From Bacillota bacterium (GTDB lineage Bacteria > Bacillota > Clostridia > Christensenellales > Pumilibacteraceae): a DNA stretch of 64,000 bases. Position numbers and translations under genes: made by a program. The notes under the pieces are model-generated. The model saw nothing but the letters and a program-made list of their open reading frames with translations, was not told the origin of the DNA and searched no databases. Shown here piece by piece: positions 27,485 to 34,646 of this stretch. Location of the stretch: positions 186,001 to 250,000 of the forward strand of contig WRAP01000001.1 in assembly GCA_009780135.1 (NCBI GenBank), written 5' to 3'. Numbering within the stretch: position 1 is the stretch's first letter; the number at the start of each line of letters is the position of its first letter.

Positions 27485-28575
27485 TGCCAGAGCCAATAAA
27501 AAATATGCTAAGCCCTAGTGCACTGAAAGAGTTTGCAGAGGCGATAAAATCAGTCTATAGTCCATTTGACATAGATGGATTTTGTGCCGCTACGATGGGC
27601 GACACTTGGGATGAGTTAGAACTTATGGCGCGTGGGCGCAAGATAAGCAAAACTCTTGGTGACTTTTTGCCGTCAAAATATGAGGATGCAATCGCTGTTA
27701 TTGATAAAGTCGTAAAAGTTTTTCAAGGTTTTGCAGCGTTTAGCTTTCCTGAGTTTGTTATTATTTATGGTCAGGCACCAGAGCATTGGGATGTATCTAT
27801 TGCGGCACTAGGGCGCTACACCGAGCATTTTTCGGCAGAGTTTGCTGTGCGCCTGTTTATTATAGCCAACGAAGAAAAGATGATGGCGCAGATGCGCGAG
27901 TGGTCTAGGTCTGACAATGAGCATTTGCGAAGGTTATCATCAGAGGGCTGCCGTCCTGCGCTGCCGTGGGGAATTGCACTGGTCAAATATAAAAAAGATC
28001 CGTCGCCTGTGCTGCCGATTTTAGAGCAGCTTAAAGCCGACCCGTCTTTATATGTACGCAAAAGCGTAGCAAATAACCTAAACGATATATCCAAGACGCA
28101 CCCCGAATTAGTGGTGGAGATTGCTAAGGGTTGGTATGGTGATAACGAGAAAACTAACTGGATTGTTAAGCACGGATTAAGGACGCTACTTAAAAAAAGC
28201 AATGCTGATGCACTTGCGATTTTTGGGCTGGGTAATGCTGATGCGGTGGATGTAAGCGACTTTGCGATTAGTGCAAGTAGCGTAACACACGGTGGCGACA
28301 TAACATTCTCATTTGTAATCACTGCTAAATCTGACACAAAGGCACGACTAGAGTATGGCATTGATTACATGAAGGCTAACGGCAAACAAAGTCGCAAGAT
28401 TTTTCAAATATCAGAAATTCCACTTAAAGAAGGTCAAACAAAGTCTTACACTCGCAAGCACGCACTAGCAGACCACAGCACCCGCAAGCATTATATGGGC
28501 GCACATGCCGTTACGCTTATTGTAAATGGGGCGGAGCGTGGCACACTAGAATTTATATTGGAGGAAAAGCAATAA
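27484..28575 (+). CDS. alkC: DNA alkylation repair glycosylase AlkC
   Basis: This 363-residue protein is built of HEAT-like helical repeats in its first 250 residues. Two family blocks are plain: SSEGCRPALPW (152-162) and VRKSVANNLNDISK (191-204), which mark AlkC, a non-base-flipping glycosylase that removes 3-methyladenine and 3-methylcytosine. Residues about 255-363 form the Ig-like C-terminal domain described for AlkC. The ATG overlaps the preceding stop (ATAATG) and the gene again overlaps the next one by one base. Its place in the cluster points to a role in coping with chemical damage. Confidence 0.9.
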   Translation: MPEPIKNMLSPSALKEFAEAIKSVYSPFDIDGFCAATMGDTWDELELMARGRKISKTLGDFLPSKYEDAIAVIDKVVKVFQGFAAFSFPEFVIIYGQAPEHWDVSIAALGRYTEHFSAEFAVRLFIIANEEKMMAQMREWSRSDNEHLRRLSSEGCRPALPWGIALVKYKKDPSPVLPILEQLKADPSLYVRKSVANNLNDISKTHPELVVEIAKGWYGDNEKTNWIVKHGLRTLLKKSNADALAIFGLGNADAVDVSDFAISASSVTHGGDITFSFVITAKSDTKARLEYGIDYMKANGKQSRKIFQISEIPLKEGQTKSYTRKHALADHSTRKHYMGAHAVTLIVNGAERGTLEFILEEKQ

Positions 28576-28994
28576 TGGCACTAAGTGTATTTGATAACAA
28601 ACAAGATATGCCAACGGACGAGATGGCAGCAGTAGTTATGGGCGAAGGCAACAAACTGCTAGAGGCGATAAGGATGAACCTAGCCGCAAACTACAAAAAC
28701 GTAAACGAAGAGTGGAAGTTCTATGGCAAAGAGTCAGGCTGGACAAAAAATATAAAGAGCGGCAAGCGCACGCTGTTTATGCTTGTGCCAATGAGTGGCA
28801 AGTTTCAAGTGTATTTTACCTTAGGTGAAAAGGCGGTTGCCCAAGTGCACACTTCGGATTTGCCTGCAGCAGTCAAAGCCCTTATCCCTGACGCAGCGCA
28901 ATGCGTTTGCGGTTTTGGATTTAGATTTGATGTAGAATTAGAGGCAGACGCAGACTCGGTAATTAAACTAACAGCGATAAAGGATAAAAACTAA
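28575..28994 (+). CDS. DUF3788 family protein
   Basis: This 139-residue cytoplasmic protein has the DUF3788 hallmarks: a WKFYGKESGWTKNIKSGKRTL strand-turn-strand block near 47-66 and FMLVPMSGKFQVYFTLG near 68-84. The function is unknown. It starts on the last base of the alkC stop and shares its own last base with the next gene, a paralogue. Confidence 0.8.
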   Translation: MALSVFDNKQDMPTDEMAAVVMGEGNKLLEAIRMNLAANYKNVNEEWKFYGKESGWTKNIKSGKRTLFMLVPMSGKFQVYFTLGEKAVAQVHTSDLPAAVKALIPDAAQCVCGFGFRFDVELEADADSVIKLTAIKDKN

Positions 28995-29347
28995 TGAAAC
29001 TAAATTTTGAAACATTTACAAAAGAGCAGCAGCTGACGCAGCAGGAACTAGTGGATTTTGTTGGACTAGACTTCTTTGACGACTTTTGCAATCATGTGCG
29101 TGAGGCTTATAAGATAGCGCCAAAATTATCTTATTCTAATTGTGCAATGGATAAAAACATTTGGCGTGGCTGGAACTTAAAGTATCAAAAGAGTGGAAAG
29201 TCGCTTTGCACTATTTATCCCCAAAGAGAACATTTTCTTGTGCTAGTGCCAGGCAAGGCATTCACAGTAAAAACAAAAGAAGACCTAGGTGAAGTCTTAG
29301 AGGCACTAGAATTTAGAAAAGCGGATATAGGATTAAAAATCAAGTAA
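28994..29347 (+). CDS. DUF3788-like protein, second copy
   Basis: This 117-residue protein repeats the DUF3788 core (WRGWNLKYQKSGKSLCTIYP, then HFLVLVPG) at a diverged level from the upstream neighbour, suggesting an old tandem duplication. It begins with the overlap CTAATG and ends by overlapping the next start by one base. No catalytic residue can be named. Confidence 0.7.
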   Translation: MKLNFETFTKEQQLTQQELVDFVGLDFFDDFCNHVREAYKIAPKLSYSNCAMDKNIWRGWNLKYQKSGKSLCTIYPQREHFLVLVPGKAFTVKTKEDLGEVLEALEFRKADIGLKIK

Positions 29348-29580
29348 TGGAACTAGACCTACAAAAACTTAAAACCACACCAATGGGCGTGGAGCGGATA
29401 AAACGCAATCTTGGGCTAGAGGTAGCGGATGTTGTGGAATATTGCAAACAGCTGATAGCAAGCACAGACGAGATAACTCGCAAAGGCAAAAACTGGTATG
29501 TGTGCGCAAGTGAAATTGTGATTACAATCAATGCCTATAGCCACACAATAATAACAGCGCACAAGAGGAGTAAGAAATGA
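29347..29580 (+). CDS. DUF3781 family protein
   Basis: This 77-residue protein is a full-length match by eye to DUF3781: TTPMGVERIKRNLGL near 11-25, then RKGKNWYV and ITINAYSHTIITAHK at the C-terminus. Its function is unknown. The start overlaps the previous stop (GTAATG). It ends the run of directly overlapping genes that starts at 27173. Confidence 0.8.
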   Translation: MELDLQKLKTTPMGVERIKRNLGLEVADVVEYCKQLIASTDEITRKGKNWYVCASEIVITINAYSHTIITAHKRSKK

Positions 29581-29687
29581 TAATATGCAAAGCGAGATTA
29601 AAGAATAAATGATTTCGCAGAAAAACTAAGTGCAAAATGCCGAAATTATCGGCAGTATTATTCAGATGCAAAAGGGAGACAAAAAAC

Positions 29688-30122
29688 ATGACTAAGGCAA
29701 TAAAAAGAGCGGAAGAAATAATTGTTTCGCAAACAGTAAAGAATGGCAAATTCGGCGGCGAGTTTTGTAGCTTAGTGCTACTTGACCACGAGGGATATCC
29801 AACGGCGTCAGTGCTGACGGCGGCGGCAGCTGACGGCATAAAGCGCGTGTGGTTTGGCACGGGCACAGGCAGCAACAAGTATGCGCGTGCAAAAGCTAAC
29901 AAAAAAGCGTCGGTACATTATGGAACGGGCGAGCACAGCATTACGCTTGTGGGTGAGATTGAGATTTTGACCGACGAAGAGAGCAAAGCAAAATTTTGGT
30001 ATGATGGGCTTTTAGAACATTTTCCAGCAGGCGCGACAGATTCAAACTATGTAGTCCTACAATTTACAACAAAGCGCTATATGCTGTTTGTTGATTGGTT
30101 TGAGGAGTCGGGGGAGATTTAA
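29688..30122 (+). CDS. Pyridoxamine 5'-phosphate oxidase-fold protein
   Basis: This is a 144-residue split-barrel flavin-binding (PNPOx-like) protein. The blocks GEFCSLVLLDHEGYPTAS, VWFGTGTGSNK and the final TKRYMLFVDW are characteristic. The start at 29688 follows AAGGGAG by ten bases; the earlier ATG at 29637 has no ribosome site. It is a paralogue of the C-terminal domain of the HTH/zinc-ribbon protein at 32745-33656. It may use FMN, F420 or haem; the exact cofactor cannot be told. Confidence 0.8.
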   Translation: MTKAIKRAEEIIVSQTVKNGKFGGEFCSLVLLDHEGYPTASVLTAAAADGIKRVWFGTGTGSNKYARAKANKKASVHYGTGEHSITLVGEIEILTDEESKAKFWYDGLLEHFPAGATDSNYVVLQFTTKRYMLFVDWFEESGEI

Positions 30123-30429
30123 GTGAATAAAGCAATAACAATTGAAGAATACATCGCGCTGCAGGCTGATGATAAAAGGGCGGTGATAGATAAGATGCGC
30201 GCACTAATAAAAGAGTGTGTGCCTAAGGCACAAGAGAAAATCAGCTTTAGAATGCCAGCATATTGCATTGGCAAAGAGGTTTTGGTCTATTTCCACACAC
30301 ACAGCAAAGACTCACTTAGGGCTTTATCCATTGCCCGAAGGCATAGAGGCGTTTAAGGACAAGCTTACCGCCTACAAAACGGCAAAAGGCGTGGTGCAGT
30401 TTCCGTATAAAATATACCGTATGATTTAA
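30123..30429 (+). pseudogene. DUF1801 protein gene broken by a frameshift
   Basis: The first half (GTG at 30123) encodes a DUF1801 N-terminus with EEYIALQ and a PAYCIGKEVLVYF block. The frame then fails near 30292-30305, and the rest of the domain (THLGLYPLPEGIEAFK to KGVVQFPYKIYRMI) continues in the +1 frame to TAA at 30427-30429. The break coincides with a CA dinucleotide tract; adding one CA unit would restore a single reading frame. It is either a decayed gene, a slippage-prone switch or a sequencing error. Confidence 0.7.
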
Positions 30430-30468
30430 TAAAAGAAATTGTTTTATATAGAGTAAAGGCGGTGAAAA

Positions 30469-30594
30469 ATGGCTAAATGCGTAAAGGTGTACGCTTGCCT
30501 AAATCGAGTGCCAAATCATTCTAAATGCTGCAATTGCGTAATTAAGCATGTAAGACAGACAGCTGCTGTTTGTTCATTAACACTGCGGCGATAA
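30469..30594 (+). CDS. 41-residue cysteine-rich protein
   Basis: ATG at 30469 is preceded by AAAGGCGGTG and reads 41 codons to TAA. It carries Cys4, Cys10, Cys20, Cys21, Cys23, His27 and Cys35. The spacing C-x2-C-x3-H-x7-C nearly matches C-x2-C-x3-H-x8-C in the N-terminal module of the hydrolase at 25461-26276, so it is likely a free-standing zinc-binding module of the same kind. The final RR end may be a truncation. The next 230 bases contain no intact gene, only short fragments that look like decayed coding sequence. Confidence 0.5.
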   Translation: MAKCVKVYACLNRVPNHSKCCNCVIKHVRQTAAVCSLTLRR

Positions 30595-30825
30595 ATCAAT
30601 TAAAAATTATAAGATGCTAAGCTGCAACTGCAATGACCCAATCGTGAGAGCAAGAAGACTTATTAGTTTCAGGCACACTAGACGGAATTAAAGGGAGTAT
30701 TTACATTGTATGAGCAAGAAAGGCAAGGTTTGAAAAAGAAAAAAGCACAGCAAGATGACGCTACTCAGATGTGACGCTTAAAGAGATTGTGGCGGCAAAT
30801 AATTGCACAGGAGAGACAACAAATA

Positions 30826-31560
30826 ATGAATAATTTTACAGACAATTTTATAAAAGACAAAAAGAACATGACACTCTTAAACGAGACTATGTGGGGACCT
30901 AACTCGCTTAGGATGGCAGAGGAGTTGGCGGCGCAGCTGACAATCACTAAAGATATGCGGGTGCTTGACCTTGGCTGCGGCTTGGGGCTTACTAGTATGT
31001 ATTTAGTTAAAGAGTTTGGTGCGCAAGTTTTTGCTACTGACTTGTGGGCAAATCCGACAGAGAACTACGAGCGCTTTGAGTCGTGGGGCATTGCGGATAA
31101 AGCTATTCCAATCCAAGCGGACGCAACTAAAGATAATCCTTTTGCAAAAGGCTATTTTGATATGCTGTTTTGCGTTGGTGCGTATATGCATTTTGGTTTT
31201 GTGCCTAAAATGTTAGAGACTATGGCGTCTTATGTCAAAAAGGGCGGCTATATTGCCATTGCATTGCAGGGGCTAAAAAAGGACTTTGGCAAAGATATCC
31301 CAAAAGAGATGCAGCCATTTTGGAATAAGGATGTTGCAGAGGCTATTCGCAGCATAGATTTTTGGACGCAACTTTGGAAAAGCGAAGCAGGCTTAGAGAT
31401 TGTCAGCATAAAAGAAATGGATTGCCATAAACTCGCATGGGACGAATATCTAGCCAGCCGCAACCCCGACAAAGAGGACGAAAAATGGGATTTAGACATG
31501 ATGGCAGCAGAAGGCGGCAAGTATTACAATACAATTCAACTGATTGCAAAGGTGAAATAA
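30826..31560 (+). CDS. Class I SAM-dependent methyltransferase
   Basis: This 244-residue protein contains motif I VLDLGCGLGLTS near 46-57, an acidic post-I strand ending FATDLW, and motif IV-like FDMLFCVGAYMHFG, the layout of small-molecule methyltransferases of the UbiE/cyclopropane synthase type. The start at 30826 follows AGGAG at 30809-30813. The substrate is unknown; proximity to repair and redox genes suggests detoxification, but that is inference only. Confidence 0.85.
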   Translation: MNNFTDNFIKDKKNMTLLNETMWGPNSLRMAEELAAQLTITKDMRVLDLGCGLGLTSMYLVKEFGAQVFATDLWANPTENYERFESWGIADKAIPIQADATKDNPFAKGYFDMLFCVGAYMHFGFVPKMLETMASYVKKGGYIAIALQGLKKDFGKDIPKEMQPFWNKDVAEAIRSIDFWTQLWKSEAGLEIVSIKEMDCHKLAWDEYLASRNPDKEDEKWDLDMMAAEGGKYYNTIQLIAKVK

Positions 31561-31569
31561 TGAAAAAAA

Positions 31570-32156
31570 ATGAGAATATTTGATTACTTCCGTAAAAAGA
31601 AAAAGAAAAAAGAATGGGATGCTTACAATAAAAGCATTTTTCCAACAACTAAAAAACTTGAATTTGACAATACTCTCGAGCTAGAAGATATTTGTTTGGA
31701 TGAGTTATTTGCTAAAATAGATGAAGTGCCTTGGTTAGAATATGAAACTGCCTATGGTTCAGCTGAAAAACTGCCATATTTTCTAATTTTCTAAAAGTAT
31801 TATTTTGCATAGACAAAACTTTGGTTGGCGATGCTACGCATTATTTTTGGTGTTCTTTGTGCCACCAGCACGCATATATTTCTTCGGCTGCATTGCCAAC
31901 CTATGAGTTTCTTATGATTGCACTTAAAAATCTTGATGACAAAATAAAAGAGGATATATTAAACATTTTTAGTGGCTTTTCAAATTGCACAACTACAAAG
32001 TATTATGAAACCTGCAAGTGTCAGCCGCTAAGATGGATGGTTGAGTTTAAACAAAAACTTTTAGAGGATGTTGAGTATTTCAAAGAGTTGTCATTAAGTG
32101 ACAATGAAGAAATTTCAGATATGGCAAAAGAAATTGTTTCTGACCTATGCGACTAA
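31570..32156 (+). pseudogene. Frameshifted hypothetical gene
   Basis: A 74-codon frame opens at 31570 (basic N-terminus, then LDELFAKIDEVPWLEY) and ends at TAA at 31792. A second frame, open from 31767, continues with LKVLFCIDK and then helical, HEAT-like sequence to 32156. Adding one base in the T run near 31787-31790 would join the two into one protein of about 195 residues. I do not recognise the family. The helical, acidic C-terminus is compatible with an immunity or HEAT-type protein, but that is a guess. Confidence 0.5.
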
Positions 32157-32278
32157 AGAATGAAGAACCAAATGAAAACAAAAACGAACTCTTTAATTAT
32201 AACGAAGAGACGCTTAATAGCTTAAAGTCAAAAAGTTCGATTCTTGCCATAAAAAGTGCTATTTCAAAACTTAGTTAG
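32147..32278 (+). CDS. Possible 43-residue protein or gene tail
   Basis: ATG at 32147 overlaps the end of the preceding frameshifted gene and reads 43 codons to TAG, giving a polar, helical peptide (many Asn, Glu, Lys and Ser). It may be the displaced last helix pair of that gene rather than a separate protein. Support is limited to the overlap and its composition. Confidence 0.25.
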   Translation: MRLKNEEPNENKNELFNYNEETLNSLKSKSSILAIKSAISKLS

Positions 32279-32295
32279 CAACAAACTGTTGCTAA
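32275..32295 (+). repeat. Perfect hairpin between small genes
   Basis: TTAGCAACA and TGTTGCTAA form a perfect nine-base stem around a three-base loop. There is no T tract on either side, so it is not a standard terminator. A second small palindrome (GTCCA-AC-TGGAC) lies near 32350 just before the next gene. Confidence 0.4.
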
Positions 32296-32377
32296 AAAGC
32301 GGGGTAGTTAGGATTGATTTCTGTGGTAGATTTTAGTAGACTGAATATAGTCCAACTGGACACACTAGGAGAACATA

Positions 32378-32728
32378 ATGAAAAAGTTAATTGAAAACTA
32401 TTGGAAAAGCGTCTACATCGGAGTAACTACCCAAGATGCGTCAAAGATCACAGCAAATTTTGCAACGGGTGCTACTTATAAATTCCGTCTTAGTAATGAA
32501 TTTATGGATTTAGCGATAAAAGACATGGCTGGTGGCTGCTTAGAATACAAAGACACGCTGGATGATAAATACAGCATTGACAGAATCGATGAATTAAAGG
32601 ACGGTACATGGATGTCAGTTATTACTTCGTCAGTAGGCAAAAAACCATATTTTGTTACATCATATTTTAGGTTTGACGGCGACAAGATTGTGGATCTAAT
32701 CGAATACTACGGCGATTTTGGCGCTTAA
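32378..32728 (+). CDS. NTF2-like (SnoaL-type) protein
   Basis: This 116-residue protein has the NTF2-like cone fold pattern: N-terminal helix with YWKSV, FATGATYKFR, and a final pair of strands FVTSYFRFDGDKIVDLIEYYG. Family members are enzymes or ligand-binding proteins for small molecules, and the pocket residues do not reveal the substrate. The start follows AGGAG by six bases. It lies 16 bases upstream of the HTH regulator start. Confidence 0.75.
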   Translation: MKKLIENYWKSVYIGVTTQDASKITANFATGATYKFRLSNEFMDLAIKDMAGGCLEYKDTLDDKYSIDRIDELKDGTWMSVITSSVGKKPYFVTSYFRFDGDKIVDLIEYYGDFGA

Positions 32729-32744
32729 AGCGGAGGCTGCACAA

Positions 32745-33656
32745 ATGAATCTAGCACTAAAAATACAAGATGTAAGAAGGTCCAGCGGATTAAGTCAGGG
32801 CAAGTTTGCAAGCAAGCTGTTTGTGACGCGCCAGGCAGTATCGCGTTGGGAGACGGGCGAGACAACGCCGACAATCGACACGCTTAAGAATATGTTTGAG
32901 TTTTTTAACGTAAATCCAAGCCACTTTTTTGAAGTTTTGCCGATTTGCCAAAGCTGTAGTATGCCACTTCAAAACCCAGAGGACTTAGGACAGAACCTTG
33001 ACAAAAGCGTCAATCTTGATTATTGCAAGTATTGCTTTGTGGATGGCACTTTAGAAAAAGCCTCAAGCATAGAAGAAATAATTGAGTATAGCATTGCGGC
33101 AATGAAAGAGCATAATTACTTTACTGAAGAGTTTACCGAAGCCGACGAGCGTGCGCATCTTATTAAAACATTGCCGACACTAAAACGCTGGAAAAGAGTT
33201 GCCACAATCAACAGGGCAAAAGAGTTTATAAAAAACCGCTGTGTAAATGGCGGCACAGTTGGCGGCGATGCGTTTTGCACAATTTCTCTGATAGACTTAG
33301 ATGGCTATCCAACAGCAGCGACTATTACGCCTGCAAGCAGCGACGGCGGCATAGAGACGATTTGGTTTGGCACAAGTTTGGACAGCAACAAAGTGCGCCG
33401 CATAAAGAAAAAGCCCAAAGCGTGTATTTGCTTTAATTCGGGTGAGGTTAATATCTCGCTGGTGGGCGATATTGAAATTGTGTCGGATTTGGAAACCAAA
33501 AAAGAGGTATTATACGAAGAAATTGCGGAGATGCCATATTACCCGCAAGGCATAAAAGACCCGAATCTTATTGCACTAAAATTCATAACAAAGCGCTTCG
33601 ACATTTGGTTTGGAGACACAGAATCTTGGGAAAAGGGGAAAGCAAATGACTTATAA
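32745..33656 (+). CDS. HTH / zinc ribbon / PNPOx fusion regulator
   Basis: This 303-residue, three-part protein begins at ATG 32745 with GGAGG at 32732-32736. Residues 3-58 are an XRE-type helix-turn-helix (GLSQGKFASKLFVTRQAVSRWE). Residues 68-97 are a zinc ribbon (Cys68, Cys71, Cys94, Cys97) of the kind seen in small Clostridia proteins. Residues about 160-303 are a PNPOx split barrel closely like the protein at 29688-30122. The arrangement suggests a DNA-binding sensor of a flavin, haem or redox signal controlling this block; that is inference from domains. It overlaps the next gene by 11 bases. Confidence 0.85.
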   Translation: MNLALKIQDVRRSSGLSQGKFASKLFVTRQAVSRWETGETTPTIDTLKNMFEFFNVNPSHFFEVLPICQSCSMPLQNPEDLGQNLDKSVNLDYCKYCFVDGTLEKASSIEEIIEYSIAAMKEHNYFTEEFTEADERAHLIKTLPTLKRWKRVATINRAKEFIKNRCVNGGTVGGDAFCTISLIDLDGYPTAATITPASSDGGIETIWFGTSLDSNKVRRIKKKPKACICFNSGEVNISLVGDIEIVSDLETKKEVLYEEIAEMPYYPQGIKDPNLIALKFITKRFDIWFGDTESWEKGKANDL

Positions 33657-34107
33657 TGATTTTATAATGAGCCTAAATGTAGAGCAGTTAGCATTTGTTG
33701 AGCCTCTTAATACACTTCTTATGAAGAATAAGTGCAAAGCTGCTTTTGAAGAAAAGGCATCAGGAATACTTGCCTCATACAAATTTGGCAAACCGCCAAA
33801 GGCATTACTCAACTTGCTTTTTAGAAAAACGGGATTTAAGGTGCGTATCTATGGCGAGAACATGGATAATTACAGAAACTTTCTAAACGCATTGCCTGCG
33901 ACAATGGTAGAAGAAATAGAGGGCGCCAGCCCATGTAAGCGATTAGTTAGCGGTGGTTGTAGCCCAAAATGCAGCGGTTACGATTTTACAATAGCCAGCG
34001 CACATTTTCAAAAATGCAGATACAACTGCTTTGAATTTTTGGTTACAAGCGACACTGCCGCCTATATCAAAACCTTTATAGAAAATGAATTAGGCGCAAG
34101 AGGATGA
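33646..34107 (+). CDS. Conserved-looking hypothetical protein with cysteine pairs
   Basis: This 153-residue protein starts at ATG 33646 after AAAAGGGG. The C-terminal half carries CKRLVSGGCSPKCSGY and KCRYNCFEF, giving five closely spaced cysteines that could bind metal. No family is recognised. It overlaps the HTH fusion gene and is the last gene of the accessory block. Confidence 0.6.
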   Translation: MTYNDFIMSLNVEQLAFVEPLNTLLMKNKCKAAFEEKASGILASYKFGKPPKALLNLLFRKTGFKVRIYGENMDNYRNFLNALPATMVEEIEGASPCKRLVSGGCSPKCSGYDFTIASAHFQKCRYNCFEFLVTSDTAAYIKTFIENELGARG

Positions 34108-34345
34108 ATTCAACTAATGTTTGAGGGTAGGAGTTTGACACGCAATCCTAAAATGCGATACACTATAAATGATGGATATATCAATCATTGGAAAACACAT
34201 TGCCCGTGGACGAAGCAAAGGGATTATCGCAAATTGGATTAGGACTTAGGTTATCACAAGCAACGTGTGCTGTGTTTGTATTGTAAAAGCCGCTACAACG
34301 GTTTTATACAGAGAAAATACAGTTAAAGCCACAAAACAGCATAAT
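34108..34345. other. Gap after the accessory block
   Basis: I see no supported gene in this stretch. It separates the last accessory gene from the minus-strand tRNA-Asn and its terminator. A 25-codon frame from an ATG near 34170 lacks a ribosome site. No integrase, direct repeat of the tRNA end or insertion sequence is visible. Confidence 0.4.
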
Positions 34346-34346
34346 A

Positions 34347-34382
34347 AAAAAGGCGGATTACATCAAAGTAGTCCGTCTTTTG
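34347..34382 (-). terminator. Terminator of tRNA-Asn
   Basis: On the minus strand GACGGACTAC and GTAATCCGCC pair with G-U wobbles around a six-base loop and are followed by TTTTTTATTAT. It lies 32 bases past the 3' end of the tRNA. A shorter T run on the plus strand could let it serve the accessory block as well. Confidence 0.65.
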
Positions 34383-34413
34383 ATTTACTGCCCTTTATTG
34401 AGCAGAATTTGAA

Positions 34414-34489
34414 TGGCTCCTCGGGTGGGATTCGAACCTACGACCCTTCGGTTAACAGCCGAATGCTACTACCACTGAGCTACCGAGGA
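34414..34489 (-). tRNA. tRNA-Asn (GTT)
   Basis: Minus-strand cloverleaf of 76 bases including an encoded CCA. The acceptor TCCTCGG pairs with CCGAGGA; the anticodon stem TTCGG/CCGAA encloses CTGTTAA with anticodon GTT. The T arm reads GTAGG-TTCGAAT-CCCAC with one A-C mismatch, and the D arm has an extra base that leaves only three stem pairs. These deviations from the usual Firmicutes tRNA-Asn may mean a weakened copy. Confidence 0.9.
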
Positions 34490-34646
34490 TTAAAATTGGG
34501 AGAGCAAGCTAACTTATATAATGATTTCAAGAGTTTTTGATTAAATTATATAGTAAAATATAGCTTTGGCAAACTTGCTCAAATAGAATAACATAATTAT
34601 TTGTAGTTTGCAAGTGTTTTTTTAAATTAGTTTTAGAATTTTTATA

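Noticed and set aside
24694-34107. An integron-type cassette array or prophage
   Set aside because: Genes overlap and are translationally coupled, with no attC-like hairpins between them and no integrase, capsid or replication gene.
34265-34540. A 91-codon plus-strand frame across the tRNA
   Set aside because: Its centre is the translated complement of the tRNA-Asn (GGIRTYDPSVNSRMLLPLSYRG pattern in part), a well-known artefact; no ribosome site precedes it.
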